Shown here: piece after piece, positions 25,232-33,334 of the stretch
Layout of the letters: each line of letters starts with the position of its first letter
Position numbering within the stretch: position 1 is the first letter of the stretch
Origin: an uncultured bacterium
Lineage (GTDB): Bacteria; Bacillota; Clostridia; Oscillospirales; Ruminococcaceae
Length of the DNA: 64,000 bases
NCBI GenBank assembly: GCA_905215965.1
Contig: CAJMSD010000001.1
Span: 62,001-126,000 of the forward strand
Direction of reading: 5' to 3'
Made by a program: the position numbers and the translations under genes
The notes under the pieces: generated by a model
Databases searched by the model: none
The model's input: the letters and a program-made list of their open reading frames with translations, nothing else
Told to the model about the DNA's origin: nothing

Positions 25232-25507
25232 AAGCAGCAGGCGAAGCTCGTCCGGCGTGAGTATATAAAGTACATAATAAATTTTGCTGTCGGGCATAAG
25301 CTTATCTATACCAAAGGTAAGCTTGTGCCCGATTATTTTCAGCTCTGCGCCGCTGCCGGTGATGTTAAGGCTTGCGGGAGCTATTTTTTCCGTAGTCAGC
25401 CGATTGTAGGAATTTGAATAAGACAACAGGAACATATATATTCCTGTTGTGATAAGAATATAGCTGAAAACTGTCCTGAAAAGGACTCTTTTCATTTTAC
25501 GGCACAT
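25208..25507 (-). CDS. Small membrane protein downstream of spoIIP
   Basis: A 99-residue protein with one N-terminal membrane helix (about 10-28, FRTVFSYILITTGIYMFLL) and a ~65-residue presumably extracytoplasmic domain rich in beta-forming residues (LNITGSGAELKIIGHKLTFG). I do not recognise a family. Its ribosome-binding site (TAGGAGA) overlaps the spoIIP stop codon, so it is almost certainly co-transcribed and translationally coupled with spoIIP. That context suggests a sporulation membrane role, perhaps at the engulfing septum, which is inference. Confidence 0.75.
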   Translation of the reverse strand: MCRKMKRVLFRTVFSYILITTGIYMFLLSYSNSYNRLTTEKIAPASLNITGSGAELKIIGHKLTFGIDKLMPDSKIYYVLYILTPDELRLLLSAADHFR

Positions 25508-25516
25508 TTTAATCTC

Positions 25517-26683
25517 CTATTGAAGCGAGATCAGAGATCTTGCCAGAGAAGCTCCGATGAGCTGACCGGAATACTGCACCTGTTCGAGCGTGTTTCCGTG
25601 AGAGCCTACTTCAATAAGCAGACTTCCCGTTGTAAGATCCTGATTATATTTTCGGTAATCAAATAAAATGGGACGGGTAAGTCCCGGATAGTCGCTTTCA
25701 AGCTGCTGATCGAGGTATGAGGCGAATCTGAAATTTTTCATATAATTGGGCATACCGAGAGTTCCGTCGTCGCAGCCTGAGATGATCATGATCTGAGCGG
25801 CTTCTCTTCCGTCGATCTCAATGAAAGGCTGATATGCGTTTCCGTTTGAAGAAATAGCGTCGCGGTGAATATCCAGAGCAACCTTTATGGACGGATACTG
25901 TTCAAGGATAGGCTGGATAGTTTCGCGGCTGCGCGCATACGAGCCATTATATGAGGGATAATCGTGAATTTCGGTCGCGTGGATAACTCCGATACCCTGA
26001 GCTTCAAGCTGCCGGCATATTTCGTTGCCGACCATGACCATGTTTTTTGTATCGTCGGTGGTTCGGTAGTTGAAATTCGGGTCACAAAATTCGCGGACGT
26101 AAGGTTCAAAGCTTTCGGTCGTATGAGTGTGATAAATAAGGACCTGCGGTTCGGAGGTTTTTGATATGGTGAAATCGGGGAGATACGTGCTCTCGTTTAT
26201 AAGAGTCTCATTTGGTATAGTTGTCTGATTGTTTACCTGACCGCATTTTTCAAGGTCGAAGTAAGTAGCTCCGCTGAAAGTACCGTAGGTGGTGCGCACG
26301 ATGCTTCCGCCCTGAGTCCACTCGCTCTCGGTCGGATAGGGCTTTGAGCCGGGATTTTCCGAAACGGCTTCAAGCGGACTGACAGCTCCGGCAAGAACGG
26401 CGGTATCGTCCGATTCCTCAGAGTAACCGTATCCCTCCGAGATAATATATTCTTCGTTGATAAGATCCTCGTAATCCTCTGCGCGTTTAATGTCGTGGGA
26501 GGTCTGCGCTTCGGCAGCGGTGTTAGCGGTTTTGCTTTTTCCGAGAGTCATTTCGTCTGCTTTCTCGATAAGTTTTCCAACCTGCGGAATTCCCTTGGCA
26601 GCTCCTGCCGCTAAGATCGGAAGTATCAGAAGCGTGCAGCACTTCACGGCGCTGAGAAGCTTTCTTTTTTTGTAACGCGTCAT
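25517..26683 (-). CDS. spoIIP: Stage II sporulation protein P
   Basis: A 388-residue membrane-anchored peptidoglycan hydrolase that works with SpoIID and SpoIIM during septal thinning and engulfment. An N-terminal membrane helix (about 10-28) is followed by a Glu/Ser-rich spacer. The amidase-type domain has VLIYHTHTTESF, the ALDIHRDA block and a C-terminal LIEVGSHGNT, all SpoIIP hallmarks with metal-binding His and Glu. ATG at 26683 follows GAGGTGAT. The in-frame GTG three codons upstream is part of that site. The usual neighbour gpr is absent. A hairpin (CGCAC/GTGCG) in the leader near 26702-26719 is of unknown meaning. Confidence 0.93.
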   Translation of the reverse strand: MTRYKKRKLLSAVKCCTLLILPILAAGAAKGIPQVGKLIEKADEMTLGKSKTANTAAEAQTSHDIKRAEDYEDLINEEYIISEGYGYSEESDDTAVLAGAVSPLEAVSENPGSKPYPTESEWTQGGSIVRTTYGTFSGATYFDLEKCGQVNNQTTIPNETLINESTYLPDFTISKTSEPQVLIYHTHTTESFEPYVREFCDPNFNYRTTDDTKNMVMVGNEICRQLEAQGIGVIHATEIHDYPSYNGSYARSRETIQPILEQYPSIKVALDIHRDAISSNGNAYQPFIEIDGREAAQIMIISGCDDGTLGMPNYMKNFRFASYLDQQLESDYPGLTRPILFDYRKYNQDLTTGSLLIEVGSHGNTLEQVQYSGQLIGASLARSLISLQ

Positions 26684-26897
26684 TATTATCACCTCATGTT
26701 ACCGCACTGAAAAACGTGCGCTCTTATGACTGAAAACTATTTTGTAATGCAATGATGCAATCTCTAACACATATATTATATTCCGTTTTTTCACGGATTA
26801 TATCATGCGCATCGTTTTTTTCTCTTTAGCGGACTTGCATTATCTCAAAATATCTCTCATATCTATTGTTGACAACATTTTTTGCGGAGTGATTATC

Positions 26898-27791
26898 ATG
26901 TATGAGTGTTATAATGTCAGACGTTTTCTGAAGCTTCTTGTTCTTGACGCAATTATCTTCGGACTTTGCTTTGTTTTCTTTTTCATTGGAAGAAATATTG
27001 CGTTTTCCGCAGGCAATCTCAGCGCCGACGAAGAAGAACGCGTCTTTATGCCGGCAATTATGTATCACAGCGTTCACGAGGGAGCTCCGCAGGAATATGT
27101 GGTCACGCCTGCGCAGCTTGAAAGCGATCTGAAATATCTGAAAGAAAACGGGTACGCCTCCGTGACTGCTCAGCAGCTGGCAGACTACACGCGCGGAGTC
27201 GGAGAACTGCCCGAAAAGCCTGTTCTGCTTACCTTTGACGACGGCTTTTATAATAATCTGTCGATACTTGTTCCTCTTCTTGAAAAATACGATATGTATG
27301 CAATAGTATCTGTCGTGGGAGCTTTTGCGGAAAACAAGGCTGCCGCCGATCCGCACAACGACAAATATTCCTATCTTACGTGGGAGGACATAAACGATAT
27401 TATTGCTTCCGGCAGAGTTGAGATCGGCAATCACACCTACAATATGCATTCCGTATCGGGAGGACGCAAAGGCTGCGCGATAATGGACGGCGAATCCTGC
27501 GAGACCTATTCTCAGCTTCTTAGCGAGGATATTTCTCTGCTGCAAACCGAGCTTCACGATCATTCGGGAATAGTTCCTTTTGTGTTTGCATATCCCTACG
27601 GCAGCCTTTGTAAGGAAAGTATTCCAGTTCTTAAAGAAAACGGATTCCTTATAACTATGACCTGCTTTGAGCGTCCGAATTATATAACGCGGAATGCGGA
27701 TTGTCTGTACAATATAGACCGCTATAACCGAAGCGGACTGTACTCGACGGAAGAGTTTATGGAAAAGCTGCTGAGAGATCCAAAACAGTGA
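26898..27791 (+). CDS. Membrane-anchored polysaccharide deacetylase
   Basis: A NodB-type (CE4) deacetylase of 297 residues that removes acetyl groups from peptidoglycan amino sugars or another polysaccharide outside the cell. An N-terminal membrane helix lies at about 13-35. The domain begins at PAIMYHSVHEG. Motif 1 TFDDG is at 112-116 and motif 2 NHTYNMHS carries His179 and His184; together they form the Asp-His-His metal site. The later block FAYPYGS is motif 3. The ATG at 26898 follows GGAGTGA; an upstream in-frame ATG at 26805 has no ribosome-binding site but cannot be fully excluded. Its substrate may be the cell's own wall. Confidence 0.88.
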   Translation: MYECYNVRRFLKLLVLDAIIFGLCFVFFFIGRNIAFSAGNLSADEEERVFMPAIMYHSVHEGAPQEYVVTPAQLESDLKYLKENGYASVTAQQLADYTRGVGELPEKPVLLTFDDGFYNNLSILVPLLEKYDMYAIVSVVGAFAENKAAADPHNDKYSYLTWEDINDIIASGRVEIGNHTYNMHSVSGGRKGCAIMDGESCETYSQLLSEDISLLQTELHDHSGIVPFVFAYPYGSLCKESIPVLKENGFLITMTCFERPNYITRNADCLYNIDRYNRSGLYSTEEFMEKLLRDPKQ

Positions 27792-27841
27792 AATATCGGT
27801 GAATAAGGACTGAAAAATCGGCGAAATGTGACGAAAAGCTA

Positions 27842-27870
27842 TTGAAAATCCTTGGAAAATGTGATATAAT
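27842..27870 (+). promoter_or_regulatory. Promoter of the flotillin gene
   Basis: TTGAAA, 17 bases, TATAAT, about 50 bases before the start; AAAGGGG serves as ribosome-binding site. Confidence 0.8.
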
Positions 27871-27920
27871 GGCATTACATGGTTTGATACCGTGAAAAAT
27901 TATGAAAAGGGGTTATTATT

Positions 27921-29540
27921 ATGGGAGATCTTGAATGGGGAACTATTATTCCTATTGCAGCAGGAGTTGTTCTGCTGCTGATAGTGCTGATCACAGGCTA
28001 TCTGAAATCGCCGCCCGATACCGCTTATATCATTTCGGGTCTGCGAAAGAAAATTATTATCGGCAAGGCGAGTATAAGGATACCTTTCTTTGAGCGTGTC
28101 GATAAACTTAAGCTTCAGCTTATCGCTGTCGATGTTAAGACTTCAAGCGCTGTTCCTACTGCCGACTATATCAATATCCATGTTGACGCAAACGTAAATA
28201 TTAAGGTCAGCAGCGATCCTGCGCTTATCAAGCTCGGTGCGGAAAACTTCCTGAACAGAGACACTACATATATCGCTCAGGTCGCAAGAGAGGTTCTTGA
28301 GGGTAATATGCGTGAGATAGTCGGACAGATGACTCTTGAATCTATGGTCAACGACCGTAAGGCTTTTGCCGAAAAGGTTCAGGAGAATGCCGCTCCCGAC
28401 CTGAACAGAATGGGTCTGGAGATAATTTCATTTAACGTTCAGAATTTTACCGACGGTCAGAATCTTATCGAAAATCTCGGTATAGACAATACCACAAAGA
28501 TCCAGAAGAAAGCCGCTATCGCGCGTGCCGAGTCGGAAAAGGAAATCGAGATCGCCAAGGCTCAGGCTAAAAAAGAAGCCAACGATGCGAGAATTCTTTC
28601 CGAGACGGAGATTGCTCAGAAAAACAACGAGCTTGCTATCCGTCAGGCAGAGCTTAAAAAGGAAGCCGATACGCAGCTCGCTATCGCCGACGCAGCCTAT
28701 GAGATACAGAAGGAAGAGCAGCGTAAGACTATTGAGATCTCTAAGGCTAACGCAAATATTGCCGCTTCCGAAAAGGACGTTGAGCTGAAAACAAAAGAAG
28801 CCGAGGTCAAGGAAAAGGCTCTCGATGCCGAGATCAAGAAAAAGGCTGAGGCTGAAAAATATAAGGCTCAGCAGGAGGCCGACGCAAAGCTTTATCAGCT
28901 GAAAAAGGAAGCCGAGGCTGACCGTTTCCAGAGAGAGCAGGAGGCTGAAGCTCAGAAAGCGGAGGCAGAAGCTCAGAAGTTTGCAAAAATGCAGGAGGCG
29001 GAAGGTATTGCCGCTGTAGGTAAGGCGGAAGCCGACGCTATACGCGCTAAAGGTCTTGCTGAAGCTGAGGGTATCAACGCCAAGGCTGAGGCTATGAAAA
29101 AATACGGTGAAGCTGCGGTTCTTGAAATGTACTTCAAGGCGCTTCCCGATGTCGTTAAAAATGCTGCCGCTCCGCTTGCGCAGGTCGATAAGATCACTAT
29201 GTACGGCGAGGGCAATTCAAGCAAGCTTGTTGGAGACATTATCGGTTCTACGACTAAGATAACAGACGGACTTACCGAAGCTACCGGCGTGGATATAAGA
29301 GCTATCCTTGCGGGATTCCTCGGCGGAAAGCTTGCAGATTCGGGAAACCGTGCGCCGCAGTACGGAGCATACGCGCCGTCAGGCGAAGCAAAGACGGAGA
29401 CTGCGGTAAATACGGTAGCTCCCGAAAGTGCCGAAGCAGACGAAATTGTTTCTGATCCTGCGGAATATACGGACAATAGCAACAGCGGTTATACTCAGCC
29501 TGACGAGCCTATCAGACCGACAGAGCTTTCTCCGCTGTAA
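27921..29540 (+). CDS. floT: Flotillin-like SPFH membrane scaffold protein
   Basis: A 539-residue flotillin. One N-terminal membrane helix (about 8-28) precedes an SPFH/band-7 domain (about 30-190, with PPDTAYIISGLRKK and NFLNRDTTYIAQVAREVLEG). A long Ala/Glu/Lys-rich coiled coil (about 190-400) carries repeated EAE and AEAQK heptads that drive oligomerisation. The C-terminal region (about 400-480) is the usual flotillin tail with AAAPLAQVDKITMYG, followed by an acidic disordered end. Flotillins organise ordered membrane microdomains and influence secretion and signalling. A partner NfeD gene is often adjacent but is not present here. The gene is monocistronic with its own promoter and terminator. 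Confidence 0.93.
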   Translation: MGDLEWGTIIPIAAGVVLLLIVLITGYLKSPPDTAYIISGLRKKIIIGKASIRIPFFERVDKLKLQLIAVDVKTSSAVPTADYINIHVDANVNIKVSSDPALIKLGAENFLNRDTTYIAQVAREVLEGNMREIVGQMTLESMVNDRKAFAEKVQENAAPDLNRMGLEIISFNVQNFTDGQNLIENLGIDNTTKIQKKAAIARAESEKEIEIAKAQAKKEANDARILSETEIAQKNNELAIRQAELKKEADTQLAIADAAYEIQKEEQRKTIEISKANANIAASEKDVELKTKEAEVKEKALDAEIKKKAEAEKYKAQQEADAKLYQLKKEAEADRFQREQEAEAQKAEAEAQKFAKMQEAEGIAAVGKAEADAIRAKGLAEAEGINAKAEAMKKYGEAAVLEMYFKALPDVVKNAAAPLAQVDKITMYGEGNSSKLVGDIIGSTTKITDGLTEATGVDIRAILAGFLGGKLADSGNRAPQYGAYAPSGEAKTETAVNTVAPESAEADEIVSDPAEYTDNSNSGYTQPDEPIRPTELSPL

Positions 29541-29557
29541 TTAAAGTTTCTAATATT

Positions 29558-29588
29558 AAACGGCGATTCATAACGAACCGCCGTTTTT
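29558..29588 (+). terminator. Terminator of the flotillin gene
   Basis: AAACGGCG/CGCCGTTT stem with a 13-base loop and a T run. It lies immediately before the converging lipoprotein stop and may serve both. Confidence 0.85.
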
Positions 29589-29592
29589 GTGT

Positions 29593-30921
29593 TTATTCGG
29601 TTTTGATAATGTAAAGAGTTCCGTTCGAATTTTTATCCGAAGTGTTCATGAAAACATAAAGCTCACTGTCGCTTGCCCAGACGGTTTGATGATTTACAAA
29701 ATCCTTTTCGCTTGCAAACGTATACGATTCTATCAGGCTGCCGTCGGAAGCGGAATATATATCGACCGCGTATTCGCCGTTGGAACTATCCGTAAAAGCT
29801 CTTGCCGCAATTTTTGTCAAATCGGGAGACACCGCCGCTCCGCACCAGTTCCTTTGGCTGTCGGGAAGAGAAATGCTCTCGATGCTGTAATCGTTAAGAT
29901 TCATTTTTCCGAATCCGCGCAGCGAGCTTATAAAGCTTTCTTCAAGAAAAAGTGTGTTCCCGACGAGACTTGTCGGAGTAAGATCTCCCTCAAAAAAACG
30001 GTCGTCTCCCGAAGAAAGGTCGTAAATGCCGAATCCGTCGGCGCTTTCTTCGTTGCAGACAATATAGCAGAAACGATTTTCGTCTATCATTCCCCAAAGG
30101 AGAATATATTGCAGCTGACTTCCGTCGGCAGATACGATCTCACGAGCTTTATCGCTGTCGGTGAGGATCACCGTGTCATTCTCGGCGGTAATTGTCCTGC
30201 CGTCGGAAAGCTCAAGCTTTTGGACAGGTTCGCTGACGGCATACTCAAGATAGCCGCTGTTTTCAGGCAGGTTCAGGTCAATTTCTGTAACGTTGTCCGG
30301 CTGAGATTTTTCATTTCCGTAAATAAAATCGTAATTCTTATCCAGAACCATACAATATTCCGTCAGCAGGAGCGCACGTTCGCGGATCATGTGCAAATAT
30401 TTTGACTGTGAAAAAATCATCATCTCAGAGCCTTGTCCTGCCGTTTGAAGATGAACGGCGTCGCCGAGATAAACAGTATCTGCGGCAAGCTGCTCCCAGT
30501 ATTCCTGAGAGCTGTTCAGTCTTTGAAGATATTCCTCGTCAAGATTTTTGTTGAGAAAGCTCATTGCGCTGTCAATCTCATCGCGCCAGTAATCGACATA
30601 TTTTCCGCAAAGTTCCACATAGTCCATAGTGGTATAAGCGGACTCTTCTTTGAGAAAATCTGCGTCTATGGGATTATTATTAAGCCGATCGTTATAATTT
30701 GCGTTTTGCATATACGAGTGATAAAATGAAAAGGGGAGCTCTTTCTTCGGCTTTTCGGGGTCAGCCGATACGGTATTTCCCTCGGATTCACTGATACTGC
30801 TTGTTTCGGTCGGTTCTTTGATAATCGAACTGTCCGTGCCCTTTGATTTTTTATCGCTTGTACAGCTGCAAGCAGCAGTGAAAATCATGCAGCACAGGGA
30901 GAGTATTATAATTTTTTTCAT
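29593..30921 (-). CDS. Lipoprotein with LprI-like helical domain and propeller-like C terminus
   Basis: A 442-residue predicted lipoprotein. The signal sequence ends at the lipobox FTAAC (Cys18). A Ser/Thr/Glu-rich tether (about 20-60) follows. Residues about 90-205 resemble the LprI/DUF1311 helical domain: WRDEIDSAMSFLNKNLDEEYLQRLNSSQEYWEQ. The C-terminal ~230 residues contain short repeated beta segments (YILLWGMIDENRFCYIV, GNTLFLEESF, SLIESYTFASEKDF) that look like a partial beta-propeller. LprI proteins are lysozyme inhibitors in mycobacteria; whether this one inhibits anything is unknown. It ends next to the flotillin terminator. The combination of the two parts is unusual to me. Confidence 0.7.
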   Translation of the reverse strand: MKKIIILSLCCMIFTAACSCTSDKKSKGTDSSIIKEPTETSSISESEGNTVSADPEKPKKELPFSFYHSYMQNANYNDRLNNNPIDADFLKEESAYTTMDYVELCGKYVDYWRDEIDSAMSFLNKNLDEEYLQRLNSSQEYWEQLAADTVYLGDAVHLQTAGQGSEMMIFSQSKYLHMIRERALLLTEYCMVLDKNYDFIYGNEKSQPDNVTEIDLNLPENSGYLEYAVSEPVQKLELSDGRTITAENDTVILTDSDKAREIVSADGSQLQYILLWGMIDENRFCYIVCNEESADGFGIYDLSSGDDRFFEGDLTPTSLVGNTLFLEESFISSLRGFGKMNLNDYSIESISLPDSQRNWCGAAVSPDLTKIAARAFTDSSNGEYAVDIYSASDGSLIESYTFASEKDFVNHQTVWASDSELYVFMNTSDKNSNGTLYIIKTE

Positions 30922-31140
30922 TTATTCTTCCTTTCACGTCCATTATTTCGAGTCGGAGCTGCCGTCAGCACCGAAGGAGTTTACAATTCTGTCATAATTA
31001 TATTATACACTCTTTGCAAAAATATTGGATTACGCTCCGGTTACGCATCGGTTAATATTATATTAATTACCGCCGCTTCAGCGAAAAAATGCTGTCTGCA
31101 GATATCTTTAACAAAAAAGCAAATCGGCTGCAATAAATGC
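30922..31140. other. Gap between lipoprotein and ABC operon
   Basis: This 219-base AT-rich stretch holds the divergent upstream region of the lipoprotein gene; TATAAT-like boxes occur near 30990-31006 on the minus strand but no good -35 is visible. I see no ORF or RNA gene in it. Confidence 0.5.
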
Positions 31141-31169
31141 TTGTATTAATTACAAATGTATGCTATAAT
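31141..31169 (+). promoter_or_regulatory. Promoter upstream of the ABC transporter operon
   Basis: TTGTAT (31141-31146), 17 bases, TATAAT (31164-31169). The resulting leader would be about 250 bases and would contain repeat elements. Confidence 0.6.
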
Positions 31170-31180
31170 TAAAACAGTGT

Positions 31181-31269
31181 CGCTGAGCGAGCGGCGGCGC
31201 GTTTCCCCTACCTGACTAAAGTTCCTGTAAAAGGCAGCTTTTTGATGCCTCTCCCAAGGGAGGTGGGGA
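31181..31269 (+). repeat. Dispersed repeat family A, copy 2
   Basis: Inverted relative to the copy at 24135-24222. It starts CGCTGAGCGAGCGGCGGCGCG and ends CTCCCAAGGGAGGTGGGG; both ends are themselves palindromic. It lies in the predicted leader of the ABC operon. The next ~100 bases (31300-31395) form a further hairpin-rich element with GAACCTTCCTCAGAAAGGTT, which I could not match elsewhere in the window. Confidence 0.75.
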
Positions 31270-31424
31270 GCATACAACAAATATGCTGCTTAAATTAAAA
31301 GTCTTTGGAAAGGGTCTGGGGAAGAACCTTCCTCAGAAAGGTTTGTCCCAGCGGGATGCGTAAATGCCGCGGCAAGGCTAATCTGCTTATACATAGGACA
31401 ATTTAATGATATGGAGGGATCGTT

Positions 31425-32330
31425 ATAAATTACATAGACATAAAAAATCTAAATAAATCGTTTGGCGAGGTTCATGCTGTCAACGATTTGACGTTTCGTG
31501 TAAAAAAGGGAGAGCTTTTTGCGTTTCTTGGCGTAAACGGCGCAGGAAAGAGCACGACTATTTCCATTATATGCGGTCAGCTTTCAAAGGACAGCGGAAC
31601 GGTTTTTGTGGACGGAAAATCCGTTGAATCGGATTTTGCCGCAATTTCGCGCAATATGGGCGTTGTTTTTCAGAATTCCGTGCTTGACAGCGTTCTTTCA
31701 GTTTACGACAATCTCATGGTAAGAGCGAGCCTTTACGGGATCCAGGGCGCAGAGGCTGAAAAGCGGATAAACGAGCTTGCGCAGGCTCTTGAATTTCAGG
31801 ATCTTATGAAGCGGACTGTCGGAAAGCTTTCGGGAGGTCAGCGGCGCAGAATAGACGTTGCAAGGGCGCTTATACATGATCCTCAGCTGCTTATTCTCGA
31901 CGAGCCTACTACTGGTCTCGATCCTCAGACAAGAAGAAATCTCTGGGAGTTCATCAACAATTGCCGAAAAACCAAAAACATGACGGTATTTCTTACTACT
32001 CATTATATGGAGGAGGCAGCCGACGCAGACTATGTTATTATTCTCGACGAGGGAAAAATTTCTGCCGAGGGTACTCCGCTTGAGCTTAAAAATGCCTATT
32101 CCGGCGATTTCATTACTGTTTACGGCACAAGCGAGGATATTATTAAAAAGCTTGAGCTGCCCTATGAAGTGATCGGTGGAGCTTACAGGCTCTCGGTAAA
32201 AAATACCGCTCAGGCAAGAGAGCTGCTTATCAGATATCCCGAAATATTCAGCGACTTTGAAATAACAAAAGGCAAAATGGACGATGTTTTCTTAGCCGTT
32301 ACCGGTAAAAAAATTACGGGAGGTAACTGA
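31425..32330 (+). CDS. ABC transporter ATP-binding subunit with no standard start codon
   Basis: About 301 residues. The ATPase has Walker A GVNGAGKST, signature LSGGQRRR and Walker B LLILDEPTTGLD, and belongs to the DrrA/CcmA-like class paired with ABC-2 permeases. Homologous N-terminal sequence (INYIDIKNLNKSFGEVHAV) is encoded from 31425, exactly 7 bases after GGAGGG, but the codon there is ATA. An in-frame stop lies at 31407 and there is no ATG, GTG or TTG between it and a TTG at 31488. Starting at 31488 would delete the first strand of the fold. So either ATA is used, or the start was mutated or misread. The permease gene follows after 1 base. Confidence 0.85.
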   Translation: MNYIDIKNLNKSFGEVHAVNDLTFRVKKGELFAFLGVNGAGKSTTISIICGQLSKDSGTVFVDGKSVESDFAAISRNMGVVFQNSVLDSVLSVYDNLMVRASLYGIQGAEAEKRINELAQALEFQDLMKRTVGKLSGGQRRRIDVARALIHDPQLLILDEPTTGLDPQTRRNLWEFINNCRKTKNMTVFLTTHYMEEAADADYVIILDEGKISAEGTPLELKNAYSGDFITVYGTSEDIIKKLELPYEVIGGAYRLSVKNTAQARELLIRYPEIFSDFEITKGKMDDVFLAVTGKKITGGN

Positions 32331-32331
32331 T

Positions 32332-33228
32332 ATGCGGACTCTTTTTTCACTGACCGGAAGAAATATGAAAATATTTTTCAAGGATAAGGCAATGTTTTTT
32401 ACATCGCTTATAACTCCGGCGATACTGCTTGTGCTGTATTCGACATTTCTTGCAAAGGTTTACAATGACGCGTTTATTGCGTCCGTACCGAAAGGCATGA
32501 TACTGCCCGATAAGCTTGTAAAGGGCGCTGTAGGAGGACAGCTTGTTTCGTCGCTGCTTGCCGTTTCATGCGTTACCGTTACGTTCTGCTCAAATATGCT
32601 CATGGTTCAGGATAAGGTGACGGGAGCTTTCAGGGATCTGACAATTTCACCGCTGAAAAAATCGACTCTGTCCGTATCATATTATATCGGCGCATTTATT
32701 ACGACTTTGATCGTATGCCTTGTCGCTGCCGGACTTGGTCTGATATACGTTGCCTCTGTCGGCTGGTATATGAGCGTTTCTGACGTCTTACTCATGATAC
32801 TTGACGTTTTTCTGCTTGTAATGTTCGGAACGGCTCTTTCATCTATAATAAACAGATTTTTATCGACGCAGGGACAGATATCTGCGGTAGGTACTATCGT
32901 TTCCTCGGGATACGGATTTATTTGCGGAGCATATATGCCTATCTCGCAGTTCGGAACAGGCTTGCAGAAGATCCTGATGTTTCTCCCGGGAACGTATGGG
33001 ACATCGCTTATCCGCAACCATGCAATGCGCGGAGCTTTCGAGGAAATGAAGGAGATAGGCATTCCCGATGAATCCGTCAAATTAATGATGGACAGCGTGG
33101 ACTGCAATATTTACTTCTTTGACCATAAGGTCGGGGAATCCGCAATGTACGCCGTTCTCACTGTAAGCGCGCTTATACTGCTGGGAATATACGTGCTCAT
33201 AAATATGCTGAGAAAGAAAAAAGCTTAA
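32332..33228 (+). CDS. ABC-2 type membrane permease
   Basis: A 298-residue permease of the ABC-2 exporter family. It has six predicted membrane segments: about 23-43, 60-85, 108-135, 140-165, 175-200 and 268-290. An ALSSIINRFLSTQGQISAVG segment precedes the conserved GAYMPISQF region near the fifth helix. It starts one base after the ATPase stop and forms a two-gene drug, lipid or peptide exporter with it. Substrate is unknown; no neighbouring regulator hints at one. The operon seems to end here, since the next gene has its own promoter. Confidence 0.88.
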   Translation: MRTLFSLTGRNMKIFFKDKAMFFTSLITPAILLVLYSTFLAKVYNDAFIASVPKGMILPDKLVKGAVGGQLVSSLLAVSCVTVTFCSNMLMVQDKVTGAFRDLTISPLKKSTLSVSYYIGAFITTLIVCLVAAGLGLIYVASVGWYMSVSDVLLMILDVFLLVMFGTALSSIINRFLSTQGQISAVGTIVSSGYGFICGAYMPISQFGTGLQKILMFLPGTYGTSLIRNHAMRGAFEEMKEIGIPDESVKLMMDSVDCNIYFFDHKVGESAMYAVLTVSALILLGIYVLINMLRKKKA

Positions 33229-33275
33229 CTGCAATTGAATATGAGAACAAGTTCTTAAAAATTCCGACTTTTTTC

Positions 33276-33304
33276 TTGCATTTCAACCAAAATTGTTGTA
33301 TAAT
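33276..33304 (+). promoter_or_regulatory. Promoter of the DUF1846 gene
   Basis: TTGCAT, 17 bases, TATAAT. It places transcription start downstream of 33293, supporting the ATG at 33335. Confidence 0.75.
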
Positions 33305-33334
33305 AATTATCAGATTATCAGGAAGGAAATGTTT

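Noticed and set aside
31300..31400. Riboswitch in the ABC operon leader
   Set aside because: The hairpin-rich sequence looks like another intergenic repeat (GAACCTTCCTCAGAAAGGTT palindrome); I could not match it to an RNA family.
24012..31424. Genomic island or integrated element bounded by the tRNA genes
   Set aside because: No integrase, no duplicated tRNA 3' end and only ordinary chromosomal genes (spoIIP, flotillin) beside the tRNAs.
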